Below, one piece after another: positions 1-4,904 of a stretch of DNA of 5,692 nt. The first letter of the stretch is position 1; every line of letters starts with the position of its first letter. The position numbers and the translations under genes are program-made. Origin of the DNA: Clostridiales bacterium UBA4959 (GTDB lineage Bacteria > Bacillota > Clostridia > Oscillospirales > CAG-272); contig DHAH01000069.1 in NCBI GenBank assembly GCA_002397345.1, positions 4,766 to 10,457 of the forward strand, written 5' to 3'. Under the pieces are notes generated by a model. That model was not told where the DNA came from and searched no databases. It saw only the letters and a program-made list of their open reading frames with translations.

Positions 1-692
1 CGTCCCAACAGCTCGTCCTCCAGCGCCGCATAACGCTCGTCGGGATTACGCCGCGTTACGGGCAGCGTCAGCGCGTATTTGGCGTCGACGGCTGACGAGT
101 CAAAGCTGCCGCCGATCCCTACGCCCACCACTATCGGCGGGCAGGGGTCGCCGCCGGCGCGTACCACGGTATCGACGACGAAATCAACAATATCCGCTTT
201 TGTCGCGGCGGGGGTGAACATTTTTATCGCGCTCTTGTTTTCGCTGCCGAAACCTTTCGGCGACGCGACAATACGCAGCCGATCGCCCGCGACCAGTCGG
301 GTATAAATCACGGCGGGCGTATTGTCGCCGGTATTTTTACGTCCGAACAGGGGATCGCTCACGACCGAACAGCGCAGATAACCGTTTATGTATGCCCTCC
401 GCACACCCTCGTTGATGGCGTCGTCAAGCAGTCCGCCCGTGATATGCGCGTCCTGACCCAGCTCCGCGAATACGACCGCCAGTCCTGTGTCCTGACAGAT
501 GGGCACATCAAGCCGCTTCGCGGCGTTAAGGTTATCGCACAGCCGGCACATTATATCTTTGCCGAGCGGGTCGGTTTCGGTGTGCGAAGCCTCGGCGATA
601 AGGTGCGCCAGATCGTCGGGCAGGGTATTATTGGCTTGTATGAACAGAAGCTCGACAAGCGAGGTAATCTCGGAATAAATAATTTCTCTCAT
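1..692 (-). CDS. fumA: Class I fumarate hydratase alpha subunit, partial (C-terminus beyond left edge)
   Basis: This is the alpha (N-terminal half) subunit of the [4Fe-4S] class I fumarase/L-tartrate dehydratase family, which hydrates fumarate to malate in the cytoplasm with a separate beta subunit. It opens with ATG at 690-692 and stays open to the window edge, giving 230 codons of a family usually near 280 residues. Family motifs seen: VPICQDTG (residues 63-70, Cys66 as the first cluster ligand), GDNTPAVIY (122-130), PKGFGSEN (145-152) and GGDPCPPIVVGVGIGG (180-195, Cys184 as the second ligand). The 118-residue spacing of the two cysteines fits the family; the third ligand should lie past the edge, as should the beta-subunit gene. 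The N-terminus MREI..SEIT aligns with clostridial homologues, which supports this start although no good Shine-Dalgarno precedes it (only a distant AGAAG). Fumarase versus tartrate dehydratase cannot be settled from the alpha subunit alone; fumarase is likelier. Confidence 0.92.
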   Translation of the reverse strand, partial: MREIIYSEITSLVELLFIQANNTLPDDLAHLIAEASHTETDPLGKDIMCRLCDNLNAAKRLDVPICQDTGLAVVFAELGQDAHITGGLLDDAINEGVRRAYINGYLRCSVVSDPLFGRKNTGDNTPAVIYTRLVAGDRLRIVASPKGFGSENKSAIKMFTPAATKADIVDFVVDTVVRAGGDPCPPIVVGVGIGGSFDSSAVDAKYALTLPVTRRNPDERYAALEDELLG

Positions 693-760
693 TGTTTTTA
701 TTTTTACTTCTATTTACATAAAAAGCGGAATTTTATTGATGTGCGCAATGTAACTTCTTT
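693..760. other. 68-base AT-rich spacer before fumA, no clear signal
   Basis: The gap between the amidohydrolase stop and the fumA start is AT-rich. I see no convincing -35/-10 pair with proper spacing, no strong hairpin and only a distant AGAAG as a possible ribosome site. Whether fumA is read from the upstream genes or from its own promoter cannot be decided. Confidence 0.4.
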
Positions 761-2005
761 TTAACCCTGCGTTTTTACACCGTCGATCCACACGGAGGCG
801 GGTCGGCTCATTACTTCAAAAGGATCGCCGTCCCAGATGGCGAGGTCGGCGTCTTTGCCAGGCTCGAGCGAGCCTACGCGGTCAGCTATACCGAGTATCT
901 CCGCCGGATTAATTGTGATGGCGCGGAGCGCTGACAGCCTGTCCATGCCCGCACGCACGGCGAGCGCGGCGCAGAGGGGCAGATATTGCAGGGGTATAAC
1001 CGGGTGGTCGGTGGTAATACCAAGCTTCACGCCCGCGCGGTCGAGCACACCGGGATTTTCGAACGACTGTGAACGCAGCTCGGGTTTGGAACGATCGCAC
1101 AGATTCGGCCCGGCGAAGGCGGTCACGCCGTCCGCGGCAAGCTCATCTGCGATCGACATGCCGTCGGTGCAATGGACGATCGAATATTTAAGCCCAAATT
1201 CGCGCGAGATGCGGACGGCGGTGAAAATATCGTCGGCGCGGTGCGCGTGGAAATGCGCGGGTAAAATCCCCTGCACTACGGGCAGCAGCGCGGCGCATTT
1301 TGCGTCGTATTCGGGTTCATCCGGCTCGTCAGGCTCATCATCATCGGTTTTCTTTGCTTTTGCAAGCGCGGTTTTATATTTTTCGATCGCAGCGTAATAT
1401 TTATTCCACATTTCGCCGTATTTTTTAGCTTTAGTCAGGTTTTCGCGTATCACCGACGCGGTCGCCATACGCGTTTCGGGCGCTTGATTTTTGCTGTGGT
1501 ACACGTTCTTCGGATTTTCGCCCAGCGCGAACTTCATCGCGGCGGGCGCGGCGACGATCATATCATCCACACGTCTGCCGGCGGTTTTTATCACCGCGAT
1601 CTGACCGCCGATGGGGTTTGCGCTGCCCGGACCGGCGGCGACGCAAGTCACGCCTCCCTGACGCGCTTCCTCGAAGCAGCGGTCGCGGGGGTTTATGGCG
1701 TCGATGCCCCGGAGCTGCGCGGTGCAGGGATCTGTGGCTTCGTTAATGTCGTCGCCCTCAAATGTAAGCGAATCCTCCGCCAGCCCGAGGTGGGTGTGTC
1801 CGTCGATAAAGCCGGGATAGATGGCGGCGTTTGCGCCGTATGTTGCTTCAGCGTCGATTATTTCGGCGCCGGCGATCAATTCTGGTTCACCTGAAGCGAT
1901 GCCGGTGATCCTGCCATCGTCAAACGCGATGTAACCACGCTCTATTGTGCCGAATTTATCGGACATAGTGTGGATTTTAATGTTTTTTATGATTGTCGGC
2001 TTCAT
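761..2005 (-). CDS. Imidazolonepropionase-like metal-dependent amidohydrolase
   Basis: A 414-residue TIM-barrel amidohydrolase of the imidazolonepropionase/prolidase-like branch; its physiological substrate is not known to me. Visible metal-site elements: FIDGHTHLG (66-74, His70/His72), HFHAHRADD (251-259, His253/His255), VHCTDG (277-282, His278) and TTDHP (331-335, Asp333). The N-terminal beta-sandwich piece (1-60) and the C-terminal piece with ITINPAEILGI and DRVGSLEPGKDADLAIWDG complete the family layout. Residues about 200-238 form a lysine-rich helix followed by an acidic DDDEPDEPDEPEYD linker that looks longer than in relatives as I recall them. The start is supported by GAAAGGA at 2013-2019, seven bases upstream. 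It lies 26 bases after trxB, so co-transcription is likely. It is not a convincing HutI, since no histidine-degradation genes are near. The fold call is firm; the reaction is unassigned. Confidence 0.9.
   Translation of the reverse strand: MKPTIIKNIKIHTMSDKFGTIERGYIAFDDGRITGIASGEPELIAGAEIIDAEATYGANAAIYPGFIDGHTHLGLAEDSLTFEGDDINEATDPCTAQLRGIDAINPRDRCFEEARQGGVTCVAAGPGSANPIGGQIAVIKTAGRRVDDMIVAAPAAMKFALGENPKNVYHSKNQAPETRMATASVIRENLTKAKKYGEMWNKYYAAIEKYKTALAKAKKTDDDEPDEPDEPEYDAKCAALLPVVQGILPAHFHAHRADDIFTAVRISREFGLKYSIVHCTDGMSIADELAADGVTAFAGPNLCDRSKPELRSQSFENPGVLDRAGVKLGITTDHPVIPLQYLPLCAALAVRAGMDRLSALRAITINPAEILGIADRVGSLEPGKDADLAIWDGDPFEVMSRPASVWIDGVKTQG
1313..1339 (-). repeat. Three 9-base imperfect units encoding (Asp-Glu-Pro)x3
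   Basis: Three consecutive 9-base units (GATGAGCCT, GACGAGCCG, GATGAACCC on the coding strand) encode DEP three times at residues 223-231 of the amidohydrolase. They differ only at third codon positions, which suggests an older duplication or selection for the acidic, proline-rich linker rather than fresh slippage. The repeat lies in a loop between the KxLAKAKK helix and the HFHAHRADD metal-site strand, so it probably does not touch the active site. Confidence 0.85.
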
Positions 2006-2031
2006 TAATCTGTCCTTTCATAGGTGCGGGT

Positions 2032-2982
2032 CTATATATTTTCATCTAAATATTTTACCGCCGATGCAGCCGCGACTGCGCCGTCGGAGGTGGCGGTGAC
2101 AATTTGCCGCAGGGGGGTGTTACGCACGTCGCCGGCAGCGAAAACGCCGGGCACAGAGGTGCGCATTTCGGTGTCGGTTATAATACTGCCGTCGTGTGCC
2201 AGCTCGAGCGTTCCGACGGGCAGGAACGTCGTAACAGGCGTATATCCTATCGCGATGAACACGCCGGACACGGCGAGCAGCGTTATATCGCCGGTTTTGT
2301 TGTTTTTAACTCTGATACCCTCTACAACATCAGCGTCAATAATATTGACGCCGCCTGTAATTTCAACCGGCGTTGATTCGAGCACAAATTCGACGTTGCG
2401 CAGACGTTTTGTACGCTCAACATTGGCTGCCGAGCCGCGGAATTTATCGCGTCGGTGGATAATATAAACTTTTTCGCACATCCGCGCCAAATATTGCGCG
2501 TCCTCCAGCGCGGTATCGCCGCCCCCGCAGACCGCGACGGTTTTATCGAGAAAAAATCCGCCGCCGCAGGTCGCGCAGTATGAAACGCCCCGCCCGCTGA
2601 GCTTGTCCTCGCCGGGTATGCCAAGCTTACGGTTTTCGCTGCCGCTGGCGATAATAAGCGCGCGGCACATATATTCGCCGTTTTCGGTTGTAATTGTTTT
2701 ATGCCCGTCCGCGTCGGAGAGGGTTACGCTCTCTATCTTCTCGTAGACGATCTCCGCCCCTGATTCTTCCGCTTGCGTATGCATTGCAAGCGCAAGCGGC
2801 GCACCCTCGGTTTTGGGTGCGCCGGGGTAGTTGTCGATATCTGTCGTGAGGTTGAGTTTACCGCCGGGGATTTCACCCTCGAACAGCGTGACGCCGTAAC
2901 CGGCGCGGCGCACATATAAAGCGGCGGTTAAACCCGCGGGCCCGCCGCCGATGATCATTATATCATTAAAGTTATTTGTCAT
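2032..2982 (-). CDS. trxB: Thioredoxin-disulfide reductase (NADPH type) with altered catalytic Asp
   Basis: A 316-residue low-molecular-weight thioredoxin reductase, the family that passes electrons from NADPH through FAD and a CxxC pair to thioredoxin. FAD motif GGGPAG is at 12-17. The redox pair is Cys136-Ala-Thr-Cys139. The NADPH domain has GGGDTA (153-158) and the phosphate-binding HRRDKFR (176-182), which argues for NADPH over ferredoxin as donor. The C-terminal FAD motif AAGDVRNTPLRQ (282-293) is present, so the protein is full length. Oddity: the residue after the second Cys is Gly140 (codon GGC at 2563-2565), where the family has Asp, the acid catalyst for dithiol-disulfide exchange in E. 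coli TrxR. The start overlaps the divIC end by 11 bases; an in-frame TAA just upstream rules out an earlier start. A GGAGG at 2998-3002 lies 15 bases from the ATG, farther than usual. The gene probably shares a transcript with divIC and the amidohydrolase. Confidence 0.95.
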   Translation of the reverse strand: MTNNFNDIMIIGGGPAGLTAALYVRRAGYGVTLFEGEIPGGKLNLTTDIDNYPGAPKTEGAPLALAMHTQAEESGAEIVYEKIESVTLSDADGHKTITTENGEYMCRALIIASGSENRKLGIPGEDKLSGRGVSYCATCGGGFFLDKTVAVCGGGDTALEDAQYLARMCEKVYIIHRRDKFRGSAANVERTKRLRNVEFVLESTPVEITGGVNIIDADVVEGIRVKNNKTGDITLLAVSGVFIAIGYTPVTTFLPVGTLELAHDGSIITDTEMRTSVPGVFAAGDVRNTPLRQIVTATSDGAVAAASAVKYLDENI

Positions 2983-3250
2983 TATAAAAAATTATTTCCT
3001 CCGGAAGGCAATAGCCAAGCTTTTCACGCGCGATACGGATTATGTAGTCCCGGTCATAAGGGCTGGCAAGCCGATCGCTAAGCTCTTCGTTATATTCTTC
3101 CTGCTCCTCGATGGAGTTGCACAGCTCGTCCCGCTGCACCTTAAGCTTGTTATAATCGAACTGCAATTTTATGATAGTTACGGCGCAAAAGCCTATAAAG
3201 GCAAAAACCGCCGATTTAACAAATATATTCGAATATTTTCTTTGTTTCAT
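2972..3250 (-). CDS. divIC: Septum formation initiator, DivIC/FtsB family
   Basis: A 92-residue bitopic membrane protein of the divisome. DivIC forms a complex with FtsL and DivIB at the septum and helps activate septal peptidoglycan synthesis. Visible layout: a short basic cytoplasmic start (MKQRK), one membrane span at about 10-28, a charged coiled-coil at about 32-62 (KLKVQRDEL...SIEEQEEYNEELSDRL), then the signature IAREKLGYCLPEEIIFYN (73-90), which matches the family's conserved tail. It is shorter than B. subtilis DivIC (about 125 residues) but normal for clostridial members. The ATG overlaps the yabQ stop in an ATGA tetranucleotide and no Shine-Dalgarno is seen, so translation is likely coupled to yabQ. 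Its position after yabQ is conserved in Bacillus and Clostridium. Confidence 0.93.
   Translation of the reverse strand: MKQRKYSNIFVKSAVFAFIGFCAVTIIKLQFDYNKLKVQRDELCNSIEEQEEYNEELSDRLASPYDRDYIIRIAREKLGYCLPEEIIFYNDK
2998..3002 (-). promoter_or_regulatory. Shine-Dalgarno GGAGG for trxB, unusually distant
   Basis: GGAGG sits inside the last codons of divIC, 15 bases before the trxB ATG at 2982, against a usual 5-9. No alternative start lies nearer: the frame upstream is closed by TAA, and the next ATG (codon 9) would cut into the first FAD strand. The divIC-trxB overlap may make translation partly coupled. Confidence 0.55.
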
Positions 3251-3756
3251 TTATTTAATAATTTTCGGTATAAACCGAGCGTCTTACGCGTGTAAACGCG
3301 TAAATAAAACTTTTTCGCGGCAGCATATAACCGTGATGATATAAATTTAAACAACCTGACAACCGGTGAAAAGATAAAACAGATAAATTTCCATGCCATT
3401 ATCAGCGTGGACTTGATAAAATTTATGATAGCGTCGGCGACAAGCATAACAAGCCTACCCAGCGTGAAATAATAAGCCGAAAATCCGAGGACGATAAAAA
3501 GCACACCCGACAATCTGACGCGTCCGGAGTTTAATTTATAGAAAAAAATCGCCGATGCCGCTGCGGCGGCGATAAAGAAAATAACATCCTGCAAAAAGAT
3601 CAGCGCGAGGCCGACGGGACTTTTGTTAACACCCCGCGTCGCTCGCCTGATAATTCGGAAAACATCATAAAAAACACCGAGTGCGCTTCCGAGCGCCAGC
3701 GCCCAGAGCAATAACCACGCAAGTTCGGATTGTTCGATAAATGTGACAATGCCCAT
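3247..3756 (-). CDS. yabQ: Spore cortex biosynthesis protein YabQ
   Basis: A 169-residue integral membrane protein. In B. subtilis YabQ is made under sigma-E in the mother cell and is needed for spore cortex formation; its biochemical role is unknown. Hydrophobic segments at about 11-30, 50-72 and 82-106 are likely membrane spans, with the family-type GVFYDVFRIIRR (27-38) after the first and LQDVIFF (55-61) inside the second, then a NSGRVR turn (76-81). A further hydrophobic stretch (111-132) and a basic tail (RLFKFISSRLYAAAKKFYLRVYTRK...) follow. It is shorter than the B. subtilis protein (about 210). It starts 16 bases after the yabP stop, and the AT-rich gap contains no recognisable Shine-Dalgarno. 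The identification rests on membrane topology plus synteny between yabP and divIC. Confidence 0.9.
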   Translation of the reverse strand: MGIVTFIEQSELAWLLLWALALGSALGVFYDVFRIIRRATRGVNKSPVGLALIFLQDVIFFIAAAAASAIFFYKLNSGRVRLSGVLFIVLGFSAYYFTLGRLVMLVADAIINFIKSTLIMAWKFICFIFSPVVRLFKFISSRLYAAAKKFYLRVYTRKTLGLYRKLLNK

Positions 3757-3772
3757 TTATTTTATTAATAAA

Positions 3773-4048
3773 TTAGGAGTTGCCGAACAGCGAACGGCGT
3801 TTTACCGGTTTCGAGGCGATGTCGGTATAAAACAGCCCGCTTATGTTGCCTTCGATGATCATCTTACCTTCGTCAAGCTCGAGCTTGACGATATTAAGAC
3901 CCTCGCCGTCGATGCTAAGCTCACCCAGCGTGGTTTTCAAAGCGACGGTGTGTTCATCAAAGCTGATGACTCCGGTGACGCCGTCCAGCGACGCCCGGTT
4001 GCGGTTGTTTAAGATGATGTTATTTGGCGTTGATGTCGGTCCATTCAT
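3773..4048 (-). CDS. yabP: Sporulation protein YabP
   Basis: A 91-residue soluble protein of the YabP/YqfC family. In B. subtilis yabP is transcribed by sigma-E RNA polymerase and the protein is involved in spore coat and cortex assembly. The conserved core is seen as beta-rich segments: NRASLDGVTGVISFDEHTVAL (residues 17-37), the LGELSIDGEGLNI strand-turn (41-53) and LELDEGKMIIEGNISGLFY (56-74). The charged tail (KPVKRRSLFGNS) is typical. No signal peptide or membrane span is visible. It begins the yabP-yabQ-divIC run; the start is the first ATG of the frame after the leader, with only a weak GGGGAA at 4061-4066, 12 bases away. A sigma-E-like promoter about 60 bases upstream fits mother-cell expression. 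Confidence 0.92.
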   Translation of the reverse strand: MNGPTSTPNNIILNNRNRASLDGVTGVISFDEHTVALKTTLGELSIDGEGLNIVKLELDEGKMIIEGNISGLFYTDIASKPVKRRSLFGNS

Positions 4049-4108
4049 TTATTCGTACCATTCCCCATTTAATAAAAAGTTATTTACTTAACAATATTAT
4101 TTGGTACA

Positions 4109-4137
4109 AATATATTCGGACACGCCATTCAATATGC
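4109..4137 (-). promoter_or_regulatory. Candidate sigma-E-type promoter for yabP-yabQ-divIC
   Basis: On the minus strand, GCATATT (4131-4137) resembles the sigma-E -35 element and AATATATT (4109-4116) is a partial match to the CATAcaaT-like -10, separated by 14 bases, the spacing normal for sigma-E promoters. Transcription would begin near 4102, about 55 bases before the yabP ATG. B. subtilis yabP-yabQ is known to be sigma-E controlled, which makes the site plausible. The region is AT-rich, so chance matches are easy. Confidence 0.5.
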
Positions 4138-4160
4138 ATTTAAAAACGTGACAACGCGCC

Positions 4161-4198
4161 GCGGCGTCTAACGCCGCTCACAGCGTTTGACGCTTGAG
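4161..4198 (-). other. Two abutting stem-loops just after the rqcP stop
   Basis: Reading along the transcript, the first hairpin (4198-4177) pairs CTCA/TGAG plus AGCGT/ACGCT with one bulged base and loop CAA. The second (4177-4161) is a perfect 7-bp GCGGCGT/ACGCCGC with loop TAG. They share their boundary base and start two bases after the rqcP stop codon. A T5 run (4142-4146 region) comes only about 14 bases after the second stem, so this is not a canonical intrinsic terminator. It may protect the hup-rqcP mRNA 3' end or reduce read-through into yabP. Confidence 0.5.
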
Positions 4199-4200
4199 CT

Positions 4201-4443
4201 TTATTCTAATATCTCGTACATGCCCGCGGCTTCGGCTTTGCCTGTGTGCTCTCGGATGTCAAGCACACGGGCGCGCAGTTTTCGGGCGCCAAATGAGATC
4301 TCAAGCACATCGCCCTCTTTAACTTCATAAGAGGCCTTCACGGCGCGGCCATTAACCGAAACATGTTCTTTGTCACACGCTTCGTTTGCGACTGTGCGGC
4401 GCTTGATCAGTCGGGAAACTTTAAGAAATTTGTCGATACGCAT
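4201..4443 (-). CDS. rqcP: S4-domain ribosome quality-control factor RqcP (YabO)
   Basis: An 80-residue S4 RNA-binding protein. In Bacillus, RqcP binds obstructed 50S subunits next to the P-site tRNA and works with RqcH to add C-terminal alanine tails to stalled peptides. The S4 motif starts at residue 1: MRIDKFLKVSRLIKRRTVAN, nearly identical to the Bacillus N-terminus, which fixes the start. The motif goes on through VSVNGRAVKASYEVKEGDVLEI (28-49). A C-terminal extension of roughly 20 residues (LDIREHTGKAEAAGMYEILE) replaces the shorter Bacillus tail and is common in relatives of Hsp15. No Shine-Dalgarno is visible; a strong stem-loop ends 13 bases before the ATG. It follows hup by 107 bases and is probably served by the hup promoter. 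Hsp15 (HslR) is the related alternative, but size and synteny favour RqcP. Confidence 0.92.
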   Translation of the reverse strand: MRIDKFLKVSRLIKRRTVANEACDKEHVSVNGRAVKASYEVKEGDVLEISFGARKLRARVLDIREHTGKAEAAGMYEILE

Positions 4444-4456
4444 ATTTATAACCGGA

Positions 4457-4489
4457 ACGCAGGGGGAAAACGCAGCGTTTCCCCCGCGT
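4457..4489 (-). other. Long stem-loop between hup and rqcP
   Basis: On the transcript strand ACGC-GGGGG-AAACG pairs with CGTTT-CCCCC-GCGT, giving 14 base pairs around a CTG loop with two single-base bulges on the 3' arm. It ends 13 bases upstream of the rqcP ATG and begins 61 bases after the hup stop. No U-run follows (next bases TCCGGTTATAAAT), so it is not a canonical terminator. It could be a 3' stabilising or partial termination structure for hup mRNA, or a leader element controlling rqcP translation. The pairing is clear; the role is unknown. Confidence 0.7.
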
Positions 4490-4550
4490 CATAAAATTAA
4501 TATTTTCGTGAATTCGCAGGGACGGAATTATATCACGTCCGAATAATTTT

Positions 4551-4823
4551 TTATTTAACGCTTTCTTTAAGCGCTTTACCGACGCTGAAAGAGACATGCT
4601 TGGACTCGGCGATGGTCATGGCTTCACCTGTGAAGGGATTACGTCCTGTGTGCTCGCTGCGCGTCTTGACTTCGAAAGTTCCAAAACCCACAAGCTGGAC
4701 CTTGTCGCCCGAGGTCAACGCGTCGGTGATAGTGTCTATAACAGCGTTAACCGCCGCGTCGGCGTCTTTTTTTGTCATGCCGACTTTGGCCGCGACTTCT
4801 GAGATGAGATCGGATTTGGTCAT
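4551..4823 (-). CDS. hup: DNA-binding protein HU
   Basis: A 90-residue HU-type histone-like protein, the standard length. HU dimers bend and compact the nucleoid without sequence preference. Visible features: the N-terminal helical dimerisation part (MTKSDLISEVAAKVGMTKKDADAAV), the GFGTF turn (46-50) and the beta-arm with Arg61-Asn62-Pro63 and TGE, where the proline tip intercalates into DNA. The C-terminal SVGKALKESVK helix ends the fold. The start is supported by AAAGGA at 4834-4839, ten bases upstream. It has its own sigma-A-type promoter between mazG and hup and probably transcribes on into rqcP. IHF is excluded by context (Firmicutes) and sequence. Confidence 0.97.
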   Translation of the reverse strand: MTKSDLISEVAAKVGMTKKDADAAVNAVIDTITDALTSGDKVQLVGFGTFEVKTRSEHTGRNPFTGEAMTIAESKHVSFSVGKALKESVK

Positions 4824-4861
4824 TTTATTTGATTCCTTTCAAATTATGTTGTTTGTAGTAT

Positions 4862-4890
4862 AGTGTATCATCTTTTGGCTATTTTATCAA
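4862..4890 (-). promoter_or_regulatory. Sigma-A-type promoter for hup
   Basis: On the minus strand TTGATA (4885-4890) and TACACT (4862-4867) are separated by exactly 17 bases (4868-4884), and TGA directly before the -10 gives an extended TGn motif. The predicted start near 4855 leaves a leader of about 30 bases with the Shine-Dalgarno in place. It lies wholly in the 81-base mazG-hup gap. This fits strong constitutive expression of HU, with rqcP downstream. Confidence 0.75.
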
Positions 4891-4904
4891 GAGCTTTTAT
4901 AAAA

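Noticed and set aside
444..764. 106-codon plus-strand open frame
   Set aside because: Antisense to fumA, which has clear family motifs through the same bases; the tail runs into the AT-rich spacer.
837..1397. 186-codon plus-strand open frame
   Set aside because: It lies fully antisense to the amidohydrolase, whose motifs are unmistakable. Its translation is rich in Ser/Ala/Arg with no recognisable domain; GC-rich codon positions create such frames.
761..2005. Imidazolonepropionase HutI of histidine degradation
   Set aside because: Only the superfamily motifs match; there are no hut neighbours, and the THLG...EDSLTFEGDDINE region fits a separate, unassigned subfamily.
2024..2467. 147-codon plus-strand open frame
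   Set aside because: Antisense to the trxB C-terminal FAD domain; low-complexity Ser/Thr/Val composition and no ribosome site.
2032..2982. Ferredoxin- or flavodoxin-type thioredoxin reductase
   Set aside because: The NADPH-binding GGGDTA and HRRDKFR motifs are intact, which points to the ordinary NADPH enzyme.
3743..4012. Plus-strand frame with a GGAG-like sequence at its 5' end
   Set aside because: Antisense to yabP and the yabQ start. The GGAG at 3775-3778 lies inside this frame, downstream of its ATG, so it is not its ribosome site, and the product resembles nothing.
4520..4540. Possible hairpin GGACG/CGTCC after hup
   Set aside because: Only five pairs with an 11-base loop, and no T-run on the transcribed strand; the T-rich side faces the plus strand, where there is no gene to terminate.
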